From positions 2,170,001-2,234,000 of the forward strand of contig NZ_CP028924.1 in the NCBI RefSeq assembly GCF_003061515.1: a stretch of 64,000 nucleotides of DNA. The letters run 5' to 3'. Source of the DNA: Colwellia sp. Arc7-D (GTDB lineage Bacteria; Pseudomonadota; Gammaproteobacteria; Enterobacterales; Alteromonadaceae). This document shows positions 28,381 through 39,168 of the stretch, piece after piece (position 1 is the first letter of the stretch; every line of letters starts with the position of its first letter). Both the position numbers and the translations under genes were made by a program. The notes beneath the pieces were generated by a model. It searched no databases. It was given only the letters and a program-made list of their open reading frames with translations, and was not told the DNA's origin.

Positions 28381-28548
28381 TGATTAGTCTCAAATTTAAC
28401 TTATCAGTGTTCTTACACTAATAGCAACATAAAATACGAAAAAAGCGGTATAATCAAAACATTCGACTTGCATGAAAATTAAATCACTTTATTTTATAAT
28501 TTACTCGTCGTATTTTTTATCAAACAAATATATAGGTTGCTCAGTATT

Positions 28549-29553
28549 ATGAACCACTCTCACCTCCCATTAATTGATTTGCACCGACATTTAGACGGTA
28601 ACATTCGCCCTAAAACTATTTGGGCATTAGCACAACAACACAACATTGCTCTTCCTGAAAAAAGCTTTGAAGCATTTATTCCACATGTTCAAGTTCAAGG
28701 CAGTGAAAGCGATTTATTAGCTTTTCTCAGTAAGCTTGATTGGGGCGTTGCTGTGCTTAAAACCTTAGATGACTGTAAGCGTATCGCTTATGAAAACGTA
28801 GAAGATGCTTTTAATGCCGGTATTAATTATGCCGAATTACGTTTTTCACCCTATTATATGGCAATGAACAATAATTTGGTCGTTGCTGATGTAGTAGCTG
28901 CGGTAATAGACGGTGTTAATGCTGCATGTAAAGTTTATGACGTAAAAATTAATTTAATTGGTATTTTAAGTCGCACATTTGGTGTAGAAAAATGTCAAGC
29001 AGAGCTAGACGCCCTTCTTGTTCATAAACAGCATTTAGTTGCAGTAGATTTAGCCGGCGATGAATATAACTTTCCTGGCGAACTGTTTGTCGACCACTTT
29101 AACCAAGTAAATAAAGCCCAACTTCATGCCACTATTCATGCCGGAGAAGCTGCAGGGCCAGAAAGTATATGGCAGGCTATCAATCAGTTACATGCAACAC
29201 GCATAGGTCATGGCGTTGCTTGTCATCGAGATGAAAAGCTTATGGATTACATGCTCGAGCATAATATTGCCATAGAATCATGCCTTACTTCTAATTACCA
29301 AACAGGTACGATTAAAGATATTAGCCAACATCCAATTAAAGACTTTCTAGCACGTGGATTATTAGTTTGTTTAAATACAGATGATCCGGGTGTGCAAGGT
29401 ATCGAGCTAAAAAATGAATTTAACTTAGCTAGAAACATCTTAGGATTTTCAGATAAAGATATTCAGCAGTTGCAAGAGAACTCATTAAAAGCAAGCTTCT
29501 TATCTGACAGTGAAAAAGTACTTTTAAAACAAAAGGTATCAAATAAAGGATAA
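28549..29553 (+). CDS. add: Adenosine deaminase
   Basis: Deaminates adenosine to inosine in purine salvage. The zinc ligands and active site are visible: LIDLHRHLDGNIRPKT at the N-terminus, HATIHAGEAAGPES, RIGHGVA and LNTDDPGVQG near the C-terminus. About 334 residues from the ATG at 28549, matching E. coli Add; an in-frame TTG at 28537 is less likely. It is divergent from aroG. The downstream xapX and deoD genes lie on the same strand, and DeoD continues the same salvage route by phosphorolysis. Confidence 0.95.
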   Translation: MNHSHLPLIDLHRHLDGNIRPKTIWALAQQHNIALPEKSFEAFIPHVQVQGSESDLLAFLSKLDWGVAVLKTLDDCKRIAYENVEDAFNAGINYAELRFSPYYMAMNNNLVVADVVAAVIDGVNAACKVYDVKINLIGILSRTFGVEKCQAELDALLVHKQHLVAVDLAGDEYNFPGELFVDHFNQVNKAQLHATIHAGEAAGPESIWQAINQLHATRIGHGVACHRDEKLMDYMLEHNIAIESCLTSNYQTGTIKDISQHPIKDFLARGLLVCLNTDDPGVQGIELKNEFNLARNILGFSDKDIQQLQENSLKASFLSDSEKVLLKQKVSNKG

Positions 29554-29618
29554 TGTACATTGTTGAAATTGTTAATTTGAGGTTAAAATAGCTGATTAAC
29601 AATCAACAAGGAGAATAC

Positions 29619-29789
29619 GTGTTCGAAGTTATAATCGCGATAATCACAGGAATATTTGTGGGATTAATATTTTCGCTACTTAAATTGCCTATACCCGCAC
29701 CACCAGTTTTATCAGGTATTGCTGGAATTTTCGGCATTTATTTAGGTGGTATAGGTTATCACTGGATCACTGAACGCTTTTTCAGTTAG
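29619..29789 (+). CDS. Small XapX-domain membrane protein
   Basis: A 56-residue protein with two hydrophobic segments. It starts at a GTG (29619) with a strong AAGGAG site and reads FEVIIAIITGIFVGLIFSLL, then the core PIPAPPVLSGIAGIFGIYLG, and ends at WITERFFS. The LKLPIPAPPVLSGIAGI pattern is the hallmark of the XapX (DUF1427) family. It is too short for many gene finders. Function unknown; named after a protein found near xanthosine phosphorylase genes in some bacteria, and here it lies between add and deoD, which is suggestive. A 9-bp inverted repeat ATTGTTAAT/ATTAACAAT (29568-29603) lies just upstream. Confidence 0.82.
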   Translation: MFEVIIAIITGIFVGLIFSLLKLPIPAPPVLSGIAGIFGIYLGGIGYHWITERFFS

Positions 29790-29914
29790 AATCCAACTTT
29801 AAACATTTAAAAGACATATCAGTAAAACACCCTTGATAGCGGCTGAGTTAAAATAATATCAGCAATGGCTAGAAACTTACTGTGATTGAACACCACTAAA
29901 AAAGGTTAACACTC

Positions 29915-30619
29915 ATGGCAACAGCACACATAGAAGCAAACAACGGCGATTTCGCAAAAACGGTACTTATGCCGGGCGATCCTCTACGCGCAAAATATAT
30001 AGCAGACAACTTTCTAGATAACGTAACCTGTGTAACTCGCGTACGTAACATGTTTGGTTACACTGGCACCTATAAAGGTAAGCCAGTTTCCGTAATGGGC
30101 TCAGGAATGGGTATTCCATCAATATCTATCTATGCAACAGAATTATATAAAGACTATGGCGTTGAAAGTATTATACGCATAGGTTCATGTGGCGCAGTTC
30201 GTGATGATATCGAACTACGTGACATTATTGTCGGTATGGCAGCAAGCACAGATTCAAATGTAAACCGCTCACGCATGAATGGTTGTGACTTTGCAGTAAC
30301 AGCAGATTTTGATTTATTGCATAACGTTGTAAAAACAGCAGAAAAAACAGGTAAAAAAATTCGTGTTGGTAATATTTTCACCTCTGATTTGTTTTATACG
30401 CCTCAACCTGAAATGTTTGCACTAATGGAAAAATATGGCATTTTAGCTGTAGAAATGGAAGCTGCCGGTTTATACGGTGTTGCTGCCGAATATGGTAAGA
30501 AAGCATTAACTGTATTAACTGTTAGTGACCATATAAAAACTGGTGAACAAACTACAGCTGACGAACGTGAAACAACGTTCAAAGGTATGATGGAATTAAC
30601 ACTAGATAGCTTGCTATAA
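29915..30619 (+). CDS. deoD: Purine nucleoside phosphorylase DeoD-type
   Basis: A 234-residue trimeric-family (hexameric) phosphorylase that splits purine nucleosides to base and (deoxy)ribose 1-phosphate. Matches to E. coli DeoD are strong: [58 protein letters not shown] and LTVSDHI. Preceded by an AAGG-type ribosome site. It follows add and xapX and forms a purine salvage cluster, but the 125-base gap allows a separate promoter. A strong terminator follows. Confidence 0.97.
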   Translation: MATAHIEANNGDFAKTVLMPGDPLRAKYIADNFLDNVTCVTRVRNMFGYTGTYKGKPVSVMGSGMGIPSISIYATELYKDYGVESIIRIGSCGAVRDDIELRDIIVGMAASTDSNVNRSRMNGCDFAVTADFDLLHNVVKTAEKTGKKIRVGNIFTSDLFYTPQPEMFALMEKYGILAVEMEAAGLYGVAAEYGKKALTVLTVSDHIKTGEQTTADERETTFKGMMELTLDSLL

Positions 30620-30643
30620 ACTAACACCTATCTCGTTAATAGC

Positions 30644-30671
30644 AAAAAGCCAGTCGATTGACTGGCTTTTT
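30644..30671 (+). terminator. Rho-independent terminator of deoD
   Basis: Perfect stem AAAAAGCCAGTC / GACTGGCTTTTT with a GATT loop. About 25 bases after the deoD stop. Confidence 0.9.
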
Positions 30672-30862
30672 AATATTGGATAGCTTCACTTTATATAACT
30701 TTATATAACTTCATATAAAATTGACTGACGCTTTATAAATCTACTTTTTAAAGTAATAACCAATTAATTCAGGAAATAAAATTTATATTATTTCCTAGTT
30801 ACACTTAATTCATGAAAAAAGTAGCAATGATTTACATGACTAATGTCGCAAAACTACCAAGA

Positions 30863-31165
30863 TTACAACTTAATTCTTCCTTTATTTAGTTGTAATGTAT
30901 GCTCTCCCACGCCTTTAACATTAAGTAAATCATCAACAGAATTAAATTGTCCATTTGATTCACGATAAGCGACGATTGCTTTGGCTCTTTTTTCTCCAAC
31001 ACCTTTTAACAAAGCTAAGGTTTCAATATCAGCAAGATTGATATCTACCACATGAACTTCTGTAGTAGATACAACCTCCGGAACTTCGTTAAACCCGGCA
31101 GCACGCAGTGGCATTGATAATACTGTAAATAAAATTATAAGAGCGTAACAGATGTGACTTTTCAT
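30863..31165 (-). CDS. ComEA-like helix-hairpin-helix DNA-binding protein
   Basis: A 100-residue protein: a signal peptide (about residues 1-22, ending RAA), a short linker, then the ComEA helix-hairpin-helix pair starting VDINLADIETLALLKGVGEK and including FNSVDDLLNVKGVGE. ComEA proteins bind double-stranded DNA in the periplasm during natural transformation. Short lone ComEA-type proteins are widespread in gammaproteobacteria, and a competence role here is inferred from the family only. It stands alone. Confidence 0.87.
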   Translation of the reverse strand: MKSHICYALIILFTVLSMPLRAAGFNEVPEVVSTTEVHVVDINLADIETLALLKGVGEKRAKAIVAYRESNGQFNSVDDLLNVKGVGEHTLQLNKGRIKL

Positions 31166-31300
31166 GTAACTTTCCTTCTAAATAGAGTTAATTTCCTTAT
31201 AAGTGAATTATTGTAGATAATAATTCACTGCATTAGGTTTAGAAGTCTTGTCGAGATTTGTCAAATTAAGTGCATATAAAGTTCTATTTGCTAGTTGATC

Positions 31301-31996
31301 CTAACTAATTGAATGGTTAATTTCTTGTAATACGGCATGTGGGTTTGCAGCTTTGGTGATTGGTCGGCCAATAACTAAGTAATCAACACCAACATCAACG
31401 GCTTGACGAGGCGTCATAATACGCTTTTGATCGTCTGCATTACTGCCTTCTGGGCGAATACCAGGTGTAACAAGCTTAAATTCTTTACCTAGCAGTTGTT
31501 TTAATGACTCAGCTTCCATTGCTGAACAAACTACGCCGTCTAAACCTGCTTGCTTAGTCAACGAAGCTAAGTGTTTTACGTGCTCAGCCGGAGACTTAGT
31601 AATGCCTATACCCGCAAGGTCCTCTTCTCCCATACTCGTTAACACAGTAACCGCAATTAAAAGCGGAGCTTTGTCTCCATAAGGTAGTAAGGCTTCTTTT
31701 GCCTTTTCCATCATTTTAAGGCCACCTGAAGCATGTACATTAACCATCCACACTCCTAGTTCTGCAGAGGCAGCAACCGCCTTAGCAACCGTATTGGGAA
31801 TGTCATGAAATTTTAAATCAAGAAAAACATCAAAACCACGTTCTACCAGTGCTTTTACAAAATCAGGACCAAAATGAGTAAACATTTCTTTGCCAACTTT
31901 TAAGCGGCAATCACTCGGTTGAATTTTGTCTACGAAAGATAATGCTTCATCTTTGTTATCAAAATCTAAGGCCACGACAACTTTTGCGTCTCTCAT
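31301..31996 (-). CDS. pyrF: Orotidine 5-phosphate decarboxylase
   Basis: Last step of de novo UMP synthesis. A 231-residue TIM-barrel protein with [15 protein letters not shown], the catalytic [15 protein letters not shown] (Asp-x-Lys-x-x-Asp), [17 protein letters not shown] and [11 protein letters not shown]. Normal length. It follows lapB on the same strand, as in E. coli, but a hairpin terminator lies between them, so it probably has its own promoter. Preceded by GGAGAAG as ribosome site. Confidence 0.97.
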   Translation of the reverse strand: MRDAKVVVALDFDNKDEALSFVDKIQPSDCRLKVGKEMFTHFGPDFVKALVERGFDVFLDLKFHDIPNTVAKAVAASAELGVWMVNVHASGGLKMMEKAKEALLPYGDKAPLLIAVTVLTSMGEEDLAGIGITKSPAEHVKHLASLTKQAGLDGVVCSAMEAESLKQLLGKEFKLVTPGIRPEGSNADDQKRIMTPRQAVDVGVDYLVIGRPITKAANPHAVLQEINHSIS

Positions 31997-32045
31997 GCGC
32001 TTCTCCTCAATAATTAATTTTTAATAATACAACGCTCTTTGCGTC

Positions 32046-32071
32046 AAAAAGCCTGCAGAAAACAGGCTTTA
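32046..32071 (-). terminator. Rho-independent terminator after lapB
   Basis: On the minus strand AAAGCCTG and CAGGCTTT form an 8-bp stem around a seven-base loop, followed by TT. It separates lapAB from pyrF. Confidence 0.75.
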
Positions 32072-32110
32072 TATAATTTATAAATACAGCTATATCACTA
32101 TTTAGCTGAG

Positions 32111-33280
32111 TTATTCACCATCTAATCCACGAATAGGTTTCAACTGCTCCCAGTCATGACACGAAGGACATGACCAATAGTGAGTACTTGAGTTAAAACC
32201 ACAAGTTCTACAGCTATAGCGGTGCTTAACATTTAAGTATGCTGTAACTAGCTCACGAATGACTTCAAGGTTATCTGCTGTATTTTCAGATTGGTTATCA
32301 CCCATCTGCATTTTTACAAAATGTTTGAAACCACGAATGGTCGGTCGACGTTTTAACGCAGTTAATATAAAAGTTTTTGCGTGGCTGCCGCCTTTTGCTT
32401 GCTCAATATGAGATAAGTACTTAATTAACGCACTAGTACTACCCGTTTCTTCGTAAACTTTTCTAATAAATTTGAAAAACTCTTTCTCAGCATTAAGCGC
32501 CTGATAACAAGTAAACATTTTCTCAATTACGTCAGGAAAAAACTCTTTGTCTTGTTCATAAATAGCTTTGTAGCATTGGCATGCTTCTTCGTACTGTTGG
32601 TGGTTTTCATAAATTTGTGCCATCAACCAATTTGCACGAGAAGAGTTTGGATCATGACCTAAGGCATTATCTAGAAGTTCAATAACTTCGATAAATTCAT
32701 CTTTATCTAAAGCTATGGTCGCAAGTTCACAATAAAAATTTGCTAACGTGTGTAAAAGTTTGGTGTCACGGGTTTTAGCAATAGCTTTCTTAAGCGCAAT
32801 ACCCTGCTTCCAATCTTTAGTCGATTGATAGATTTGCATTAAAGAAGTTAAAGACTTTAAACCGTAGATTTTAGATTTTAATAACTTATGGAACATATCT
32901 TCAGCACGATCGTAAAGACCAGCACTGAGAAAATCTTTTGCAAGCTCAAACACAGCTTGTTGTTTCGCACTGTTAGGTAAGTGCTTTTGGCGTACTAAAT
33001 GTTCATGTACTTTTAATGCTCTATCAAGCTCTCCACGGCGCCTAAAGAGGTTTGCCATGGCAAAGTGAGCTTCAACAGTATCATCTTCTACTTTCAATGC
33101 TTCAAGAAGATAGTCAATCGCTTTATCTTGTTGATTTGAAAATAAGTAATTTAGTCCTGTAGAGTATTTTATAGAGAGTTCTTGCGTTGCAGAATGATTG
33201 TTTTGTTTAACGCTGTTGCGCCCCATAAACCAACCGTACCCCATAGCAACAGGTAACAATAAGAATAATAATCCTAGCAT
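32111..33280 (-). CDS. lapB: LapB, lipopolysaccharide assembly protein (TPR and rubredoxin-like)
   Basis: A 389-residue inner-membrane protein with one N-terminal membrane segment (about residues 1-15), a long row of tetratricopeptide repeats, and a C-terminal rubredoxin-like metal site (CRTCGFNSSTHYWSCPSC). LapB (YciM) works with FtsH to control LpxC turnover and so balances lipopolysaccharide synthesis. The gene starts one base after lapA and is followed by pyrF, the conserved gammaproteobacterial order ihfB-lapA-lapB-pyrF. Confidence 0.95.
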   Translation of the reverse strand: MLGLLFLLLPVAMGYGWFMGRNSVKQNNHSATQELSIKYSTGLNYLFSNQQDKAIDYLLEALKVEDDTVEAHFAMANLFRRRGELDRALKVHEHLVRQKHLPNSAKQQAVFELAKDFLSAGLYDRAEDMFHKLLKSKIYGLKSLTSLMQIYQSTKDWKQGIALKKAIAKTRDTKLLHTLANFYCELATIALDKDEFIEVIELLDNALGHDPNSSRANWLMAQIYENHQQYEEACQCYKAIYEQDKEFFPDVIEKMFTCYQALNAEKEFFKFIRKVYEETGSTSALIKYLSHIEQAKGGSHAKTFILTALKRRPTIRGFKHFVKMQMGDNQSENTADNLEVIRELVTAYLNVKHRYSCRTCGFNSSTHYWSCPSCHDWEQLKPIRGLDGE

Positions 33281-33281
33281 A

Positions 33282-33533
33282 CTAAGACTTCTTACTTGTT
33301 AACGTTTGATTTTTTTTATTGGGTTTGACCATACTCAATAGCTTCCAAAATAAAACAAATAATAAGCCTAGAACAAAACCGATTGCGGTAAATAGTCCAA
33401 CGGCTGTGGCAACAGAGATATTTGTTTTTGCAATCAAATAATTTAGCGTAAGCATTTGATCATTTTGACTACCAAAAATAAACGCGACGGCAAGTAAAAT
33501 AAGAAATAGTATAACGGTAATATAAAGACGCAT
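33282..33533 (-). CDS. lapA: LapA, DUF1049 membrane protein
   Basis: An 83-residue protein with two hydrophobic helices (about residues 3-22 and 42-65), the second followed by the positive C-terminal tail VKPNKKNQ. The FIFGSQNDQMLTLNYLIA segment is typical of LapA (YciS). Directly upstream of lapB. Acts with LapB at the inner membrane in lipopolysaccharide assembly. Confidence 0.9.
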   Translation of the reverse strand: MRLYITVILFLILLAVAFIFGSQNDQMLTLNYLIAKTNISVATAVGLFTAIGFVLGLLFVLFWKLLSMVKPNKKNQTLTSKKS

Positions 33534-33555
33534 AGTAGTTCATCCAAAGCAACAC

Positions 33556-33582
33556 AAAAAAAAGGCATGCTCATAGCATGCC
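33556..33582 (-). terminator. Rho-independent terminator after ihfB
   Basis: On the minus strand GGCATGC-TATGA-GCATGCC is followed by an eight-T run. It separates ihfB from lapAB. Confidence 0.9.
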
Positions 33583-33603
33583 GTTTATTCATTAATTCTG
33601 CAA

Positions 33604-33891
33604 TTACGCGATTGAAAGATTTACTCTTTCACGTAATTCTTTACCAGGTTTAAAATGTGGAACATATTTTCCGTCAAGTTCTACAGACTCGCCAGTTTTA
33701 GGATTCCGTCCTACGCGAGGAGCACGATAATGCAACGAAAAACTGCCAAAACCTCTAATTTCAATACGCTCACCTTTTGACAAGGTATGCGCCATCATTT
33801 CAAGAATTTCTTTAATAGCTTGTTCAACATCTTTCGCAGCTAAATGATTTAATTTATCTGCTAATCTTTCAATGAGTTCTGATTTGGTCAT
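33604..33891 (-). CDS. ihfB: Integration host factor beta subunit
   Basis: A 95-residue DNA-bending protein of the HU/IHF family. [11 protein letters not shown] at the start, [14 protein letters not shown], and the DNA-arm region [20 protein letters not shown] with the intercalating proline are typical of IHF-beta. The start was set at 33891 because GGAGG lies six bases upstream; a GTG at 33909 is in frame but unlikely. It follows rpsA, as in most gammaproteobacteria. Confidence 0.97.
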   Translation of the reverse strand: MTKSELIERLADKLNHLAAKDVEQAIKEILEMMAHTLSKGERIEIRGFGSFSLHYRAPRVGRNPKTGESVELDGKYVPHFKPGKELRERVNLSIA

Positions 33892-33940
33892 TTGACCTCC
33901 AGTGTTCACTATAGCTTCGCGCCATCGGATTTAAACATTT

Positions 33941-33970
33941 AAGAAGAACTGCTTAAATGCAGTTCTTCTT
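33941..33970 (-). terminator. Hairpin between rpsA and ihfB, possible attenuator/terminator
   Basis: Perfect 12-bp stem AAGAAGAACTGC / GCAGTTCTTCTT with a six-base loop, 20 bases after the rpsA stop. The arm ends in TT and continues AAAT, so the U-tract is weak; partial read-through to ihfB is likely. Confidence 0.65.
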
Positions 33971-33989
33971 CACTTGGTATTGCTATGAA

Positions 33990-35657
33990 TTAAAGTTTAG
34001 CGTTTTTAAACGCTTCAGCCATTGCACTTAGACCAGAATCTTCTTCTGGAGCTTGGTTCAATGTATCCATCGCTTCACGCTCGTCTGCTTGATCTTTAGC
34101 TTTGATTGATAAGCTGATAGTGCGGTTCTTACGATCAACACCAACAAACTTAGTTTCAACGCTGTCATCAACAGATAATTCAGTAGTCGCATCTTCGATA
34201 CGTTCACGTGAAATATCAGCAACACGAAGGTAACCTTCAACGCCTTCGGCTAATTCAATTTTAGCGCCTTTAGCATCTACTTCAATAACCTTACCTGTAA
34301 CAATAGCACCTTTTTTGTTATCTGCAAGGTATTGATTAAACGGATCATCTTCAGTTTGTTTAACACCTAAAGAAATACGTTCACGCTCAGGGTCAACTTG
34401 AAGTACTACAGCTGAGATTTCATCACCCTTCTTGTATTCACGAACAGCTTCTTCACCGCCAGCCCATGAAATGTCAGATAAGTGAACAAGACCGTCAATA
34501 CCGCCGTCAAGACCAATAAAGATACCAAAGTCAGTGATTGACTTGATCTTACCTGATACTTTATCACCTTTGTTGAAGTTCTTAGCAAACTCTTCCCAAG
34601 GGTTCGGGATACATTGCTTAAGACCAAGAGAAATACGACGACGTTCTTCGTCAATCTCTAGAACCATAACTTCAACTGTGTCACCTAAGTTAACAACTTT
34701 AGATGGGTGGATGTTTTTGTTAGTCCAATCCATTTCAGAAACGTGAACAAGACCTTCAACGCCTTCTTGGATCTCAACGAAACAACCGTAGTCAGTTAAG
34801 TTAGTTACGCGACCTGTAAGCTTAGCGCCTTCAGGGTAACGTTTAGCGATAGCAACCCATGGATCTTCGCCTAACTGCTTCATACCTAATGAAACACGAG
34901 TACGTTCACGATCGAATTTCAATACTTTAACTTGAATTTCATCACCAACATTTACGATTTCGCTTGGGTGCTTAACACGTTTCCAAGCCATATCTGTAAT
35001 GTGAAGTAGACCGTCAATGCCGCCTAAATCTACGAATGCACCGTAGTCAGTAAGGTTCTTAACAATACCTTTAACTTCAATGCCTTCAGCAAGAGAAGCT
35101 AATAATTCATCACGTTCAACACTGCTTTCTGATTCGATAACAGCACGACGAGATACAACAACGTTATTACGCTTTTGATCAAGCTTAATAACTTTAAATT
35201 CTAAATCTTTACCTTCAAGGTGAGTAGTGTCACGAATAGGACGTACATCTACTAATGAACCAGGTAAGAAAGCACGAATATTGCTAACTTCAACTGTGAA
35301 ACCACCTTTAACTTTACCGTTGATAACACCGATAATAGTTTCTTTTTCTTCATAAGCTTTTTCAAGCACTTGCCATGCTTCATGACGTTTTGCGTCATCA
35401 CGAGATAGAATAGTTTCACCGAAACCATCATCTGTAGCTTTAAGTGACACATCTACTTCATCACCAACAGACACTTCAACTTCACCCGTAAGGCTTTTGA
35501 ATTGGTCAATTGAAATAACAGATTCAGATTTTAAGCCAGCGTCTACTAAAACGTTGTCTTTTGTGATGGCAACTACAGTCCCTTTGATGATTGAACCAGG
35601 GCGTGTTTCGATTGTTTTTAAACTTTCTTCAAAAAGTTGTGCAAAATTTTCAGTCAT
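33990..35657 (-). CDS. rpsA: 30S ribosomal protein S1
   Basis: A 555-residue RNA-binding ribosomal protein with six S1 domains in a row, each ending in a form of RISLGLKQ or RVSLGMKQ, for example [17 protein letters not shown] and [18 protein letters not shown]. It helps mRNAs bind the small subunit in initiation. Length matches E. coli S1 (557). It lies between cmk and ihfB, the canonical order. Confidence 0.98.
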   Translation of the reverse strand: MTENFAQLFEESLKTIETRPGSIIKGTVVAITKDNVLVDAGLKSESVISIDQFKSLTGEVEVSVGDEVDVSLKATDDGFGETILSRDDAKRHEAWQVLEKAYEEKETIIGVINGKVKGGFTVEVSNIRAFLPGSLVDVRPIRDTTHLEGKDLEFKVIKLDQKRNNVVVSRRAVIESESSVERDELLASLAEGIEVKGIVKNLTDYGAFVDLGGIDGLLHITDMAWKRVKHPSEIVNVGDEIQVKVLKFDRERTRVSLGMKQLGEDPWVAIAKRYPEGAKLTGRVTNLTDYGCFVEIQEGVEGLVHVSEMDWTNKNIHPSKVVNLGDTVEVMVLEIDEERRRISLGLKQCIPNPWEEFAKNFNKGDKVSGKIKSITDFGIFIGLDGGIDGLVHLSDISWAGGEEAVREYKKGDEISAVVLQVDPERERISLGVKQTEDDPFNQYLADNKKGAIVTGKVIEVDAKGAKIELAEGVEGYLRVADISRERIEDATTELSVDDSVETKFVGVDRKNRTISLSIKAKDQADEREAMDTLNQAPEEDSGLSAMAEAFKNAKL

Positions 35658-35765
35658 AACTTATATATAAACTCAGTTATTAATCCAGTCAACGTCATTG
35701 TTTCATGGGGTAATTAAATAATTGCCCAGTGCATCCGTACAGTAGGCATAAGGTTAATTTTCAGC

Positions 35766-36446
35766 TTACATTAATTTTTCATTACTAAATGAAAGGATTT
35801 TACCAACCACTTCTTCAATAGAAAGTTCAGTAGAATCAACAATTAATGCACCTTCTGCAGGGACAAGCGGCGCCACCTTGCGGTTTTGATCTCGCTCATC
35901 TCTTAGACGTATGTCATCCAAAAGGCGCCCGATTTTAACATCAAAGCCCTTGCCTTTCAACTGATTAAATCTTCTTTGTGCTCTTTCTTCTGCACTGGCC
36001 GTTAGAAAAACTTTAACGGGTGCATCAGCAAATACAACGGTACCCATGTCACGACCATCGGCAACTAAGCCAGGTGTAACCTTGAAAGCACGTTGGCGTC
36101 TCAATAATGCTTCTCGAACACGTGGAAACGCGGCTACTTTTGATGCTAGCGCACCAATTTCTTCTGTGCGTATGGCGTTTGAAACATCTTCGCCTTCTAA
36201 AATAACGCTACCTTCACCTACAGTAGATATTTGAAACTGAACATCAAGGTGTGCTGCTACTGGCAACAATGACTCTTCATCTTCAACACTAATATTGTGG
36301 TGTTGGGCTGCAACAGCTAAAACGCGATAAATTGCGCCACTATCCAATAAGTGCCAACCGAGTTGTTCTGCAACAATACGGGCTACTGTTCCTTTACCGG
36401 CACCACTAGGACCATCTATAGTGATGACTGGAATGCTTTCCTGCAT
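35766..36446 (-). CDS. cmk: Cytidylate kinase
   Basis: A 226-residue (d)CMP kinase. The P-loop [16 protein letters not shown], the CMP-binding [10 protein letters not shown] and [15 protein letters not shown], and the lid region [12 protein letters not shown] are intact. It is downstream of aroA and upstream of rpsA, as usual. A run of GGAG-like purines precedes the ATG. Confidence 0.97.
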   Translation of the reverse strand: MQESIPVITIDGPSGAGKGTVARIVAEQLGWHLLDSGAIYRVLAVAAQHHNISVEDEESLLPVAAHLDVQFQISTVGEGSVILEGEDVSNAIRTEEIGALASKVAAFPRVREALLRRQRAFKVTPGLVADGRDMGTVVFADAPVKVFLTASAEERAQRRFNQLKGKGFDVKIGRLLDDIRLRDERDQNRKVAPLVPAEGALIVDSTELSIEEVVGKILSFSNEKLM

Positions 36447-36532
36447 TTATTTATCTCCTAAAGTCGAAAATCGGCGGCATTATACGGGATTTACAGTTCA
36501 AAATCGCGTTATAAATTATTATGTAACATTTT

Positions 36533-37813
36533 TTAAAATGAAACCGTCGATAACTTTTCAAAATAGTCAGGAAATGTTTTAGCCGTACATTTTGGATCAT
36601 TAATGGTTACCGGTGTGTCGCTTAATGCAACAAGTGAAAAACACATAGCCACTCGGTGATCATTATAAGTATCAATTTCTGCATGTTTCAAAACTGCTGG
36701 TGGGGTTATTGAAATATAATCTTCGCCCTCAACAACTTCAGCCCCGACTTTTCTTAACTCTGTTGCCATAGCCGTTAAACGGTCTGTTTCTTTCACTCGC
36801 CAATTGTAGATATTTCGAATGGTGGTTGTGCCAGTAGCAAAAAGCGCCGTTGTTGCAATAGTCATAGCAGCATCTGGAATATGGTTCATATCCATATCAA
36901 CAGCGGTAAGTGGCTTACCAATTACCGTAATAGACTCGTCATTCCAAATAACTTCTGCGCCCATTTTCTCAAGTACATCAGCAAAGTGCTTATCACCCTG
37001 TACACTTAACTTACCAACACCGTGAACCGTGATTTCTCCACCTTTAATTGCACCAGCAGCTAAGAAGTATGATGCAGACGATGCATCACCCTCTACCATA
37101 TATTTATCAACCGCTTGATAAGACTGATTGCCTTTGACAGTAAAAGATTGATAATCGTTATTTTCTACTGTGACACCAAATCTAGCCATAATATCTAACG
37201 TAATATCAATATAAGGCTTAGAAACTAATTCACCTTCAATCTCTATGTTAGTATCAGTTTTGAGTAATGGAGACACCATCAAAATAGCGGTTAAAAACTG
37301 ACTTGAAATTGAACCATCAATGCTGACAGTACTGCCAGTTAGCTCTTTACCTTTAATTTTTACTGGCGGGTAATCTTTGTTTTCCATGTATTCAATATCT
37401 GCATTGAGTTGGGCTAATGCATCGACTAAATGACCAATAGGTCTTTCTTTCATTCTTGGCTCGCCAGTTAATACAAAGTCACCTTTGCTTGCGGCAAGTG
37501 CAGCACATAGTGGACGCATAGCGGTGCCCGCATTACCAAGATATAACTCCAGTGACTCGCTAGTATTAAAAAAGCCATTATTACCGATAACGGTGCACTC
37601 TGTACCACATTCACTTAAGGTAAATTGAACACCTAAAGTTTTTAGTGCCGCTAACATATAGTTAATGTCGTCACTGACTAACAAGTTGGTGATTTTAGTT
37701 TCACCCTTAGCAAGCGCTGCTATTAACAATGCACGATTAGATAGGCTCTTTGAACCTGGTAAGAATATTTCACCATTAATTTTATCAATCGGATCTAGTG
37801 TTAGTTGTTCCAT
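36533..37813 (-). CDS. aroA: 3-phosphoshikimate 1-carboxyvinyltransferase (EPSP synthase)
   Basis: The sixth shikimate pathway step. About 426 residues, with [16 protein letters not shown] at the N-terminus, [44 protein letters not shown] and [14 protein letters not shown]. The [10 protein letters not shown] motif has glycine at the position typical of class I (glyphosate-sensitive) enzymes. The ATG at 37813 is one base after the serC stop; an in-frame upstream start inside serC is less likely. Probably translated with serC. Confidence 0.97.
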   Translation of the reverse strand: MEQLTLDPIDKINGEIFLPGSKSLSNRALLIAALAKGETKITNLLVSDDINYMLAALKTLGVQFTLSECGTECTVIGNNGFFNTSESLELYLGNAGTAMRPLCAALAASKGDFVLTGEPRMKERPIGHLVDALAQLNADIEYMENKDYPPVKIKGKELTGSTVSIDGSISSQFLTAILMVSPLLKTDTNIEIEGELVSKPYIDITLDIMARFGVTVENNDYQSFTVKGNQSYQAVDKYMVEGDASSASYFLAAGAIKGGEITVHGVGKLSVQGDKHFADVLEKMGAEVIWNDESITVIGKPLTAVDMDMNHIPDAAMTIATTALFATGTTTIRNIYNWRVKETDRLTAMATELRKVGAEVVEGEDYISITPPAVLKHAEIDTYNDHRVAMCFSLVALSDTPVTINDPKCTAKTFPDYFEKLSTVSF

Positions 37814-37814
37814 G

Positions 37815-38900
37815 TTATTTAGCCTCTGCTGCAAATTTTTTCATAAAATCAATTAACGCTTGTACGCCCTCTATTGGCATAGCGTTATAAATACTGGCAC
37901 GCATTCCGCCCACCATACGATGACCTTTAAGTGCAGTTAAACCTTGTGCTTCAGCCTGCTTGACAAAATCAGCAGACAAACTGTCATCCGTTAACCAAAA
38001 AGGAATATTCATCAAACTTCTATTTGTGGAAACAATGGAGTTTGTATAAAAAGAACTTTGATCAATATATTGATAAAGTAACTGTGCTTTTTGTTGATTA
38101 ATATCCGCTATGGCACTAACACCACCTTTAGCGAGTAACCAGTCAAAAACTAACCCTGCTAAGTACCATGCATACGTTGGAGGAGTGTTATACATTGATC
38201 CGTTATCAGCCAATACTTGGTAATTCATAATAGAAGGTGTATCTATATGAGCATTACCCAGCAAGTCATCACGCACAATAACTAGCGTTAAACCAGAAGG
38301 GCCAATATTTTTTTGCGCACCTGCGTAGATTAAACCAAACTTACTCACATCAAATTCACGGGATAAAATAGTTGATGACATATCTGCTATTAATGGAATA
38401 TCACCGGTGTTAGGAACGTCAAAAATCTCGATTCCATCGACGGTTTCATTTGGGCAATAATGTACATAAGCAGCATCTTTACTCATCGGCCATTCAGTGC
38501 TGGCTTTTACGCGTTGAGTGCCATTACTATTATCCACTACATTGATAACATTTATATTGCCATAATGGCTTGCCTCTTCAGCGGCTGACTTAGACCAAGC
38601 ACCCGTTACGATATAATCGGCACATTTATTATCGCCTAGAAGGTTTAACGCCACAGCAGAAAACTGACCGCGTCCACCCCCATGGCAAAATAATACTTTA
38701 TAATTGTCTGGAATCGACATTAAGGTGCGTAAGTCGGCTTCGGCTTTATCCGCAACCGTAATAAACTCTTTACTTCGGTGACTCAATTCCATCACGGAGC
38801 TACCAGTACCGGCAAAATTTAAAAATTCATTTTGCGCTTTTTTCATCACATCAACAGGCAACATTGCAGGGCCTGCGCAAAAATTGTAAACAGTAGACAT
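37815..38900 (-). CDS. serC: Phosphoserine aminotransferase
   Basis: A 361-residue PLP enzyme of serine and pyridoxine synthesis. [12 protein letters not shown] opens the protein; [33 protein letters not shown] and [16 protein letters not shown] with the PLP lysine are present, and the C-terminus has [17 protein letters not shown]. It heads the serC-aroA pair, which precedes cmk-rpsA. A 13-bp perfect hairpin lies about 105 bases upstream of the ATG. Confidence 0.97.
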   Translation of the reverse strand: MSTVYNFCAGPAMLPVDVMKKAQNEFLNFAGTGSSVMELSHRSKEFITVADKAEADLRTLMSIPDNYKVLFCHGGGRGQFSAVALNLLGDNKCADYIVTGAWSKSAAEEASHYGNINVINVVDNSNGTQRVKASTEWPMSKDAAYVHYCPNETVDGIEIFDVPNTGDIPLIADMSSTILSREFDVSKFGLIYAGAQKNIGPSGLTLVIVRDDLLGNAHIDTPSIMNYQVLADNGSMYNTPPTYAWYLAGLVFDWLLAKGGVSAIADINQQKAQLLYQYIDQSSFYTNSIVSTNRSLMNIPFWLTDDSLSADFVKQAEAQGLTALKGHRMVGGMRASIYNAMPIEGVQALIDFMKKFAAEAK

Positions 38901-39005
38901 CTAATACTTCACCTTTCTTTAATTTATCTTATCGCCCGATAGTAATTAAAATGAGTAAACTCTTACGATAAAAGTTAATCTCATTAATTAAATTTTATGC
39001 CTTGT

Positions 39006-39034
39006 ATTGAAACAACGACTTTCGTTGTTTCAAT
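39006..39034. repeat. Perfect 13-bp hairpin upstream of serC
   Basis: Arms ATTGAAACAACGA and TCGTTGTTTCAAT pair perfectly around a three-base loop. It lies between the gyrA terminator and serC. With no T-run it is not a terminator; it may be an operator or a leader RNA structure of serC. The rest of 38901-39126 shows nothing clear. Confidence 0.6.
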
Positions 39035-39126
39035 GAAAATTTTAAGGTCACTAGCATACCTGTTTAATCGTTATCATCAATTCAAAAATCAACTTTGATA
39101 TAACTTTTATATCAAATTTTACTCAT

Positions 39127-39152
39127 AAAAAAAGGCGGTAATAACCGCCTTC
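39127..39152 (-). terminator. Rho-independent terminator of gyrA
   Basis: On the minus strand GGCGGT-TATT-ACCGCC is followed by a seven-T run. It lies about 20 bases after the gyrA stop. Confidence 0.9.
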
Positions 39153-39168
39153 CTTAAATTAATAACGG

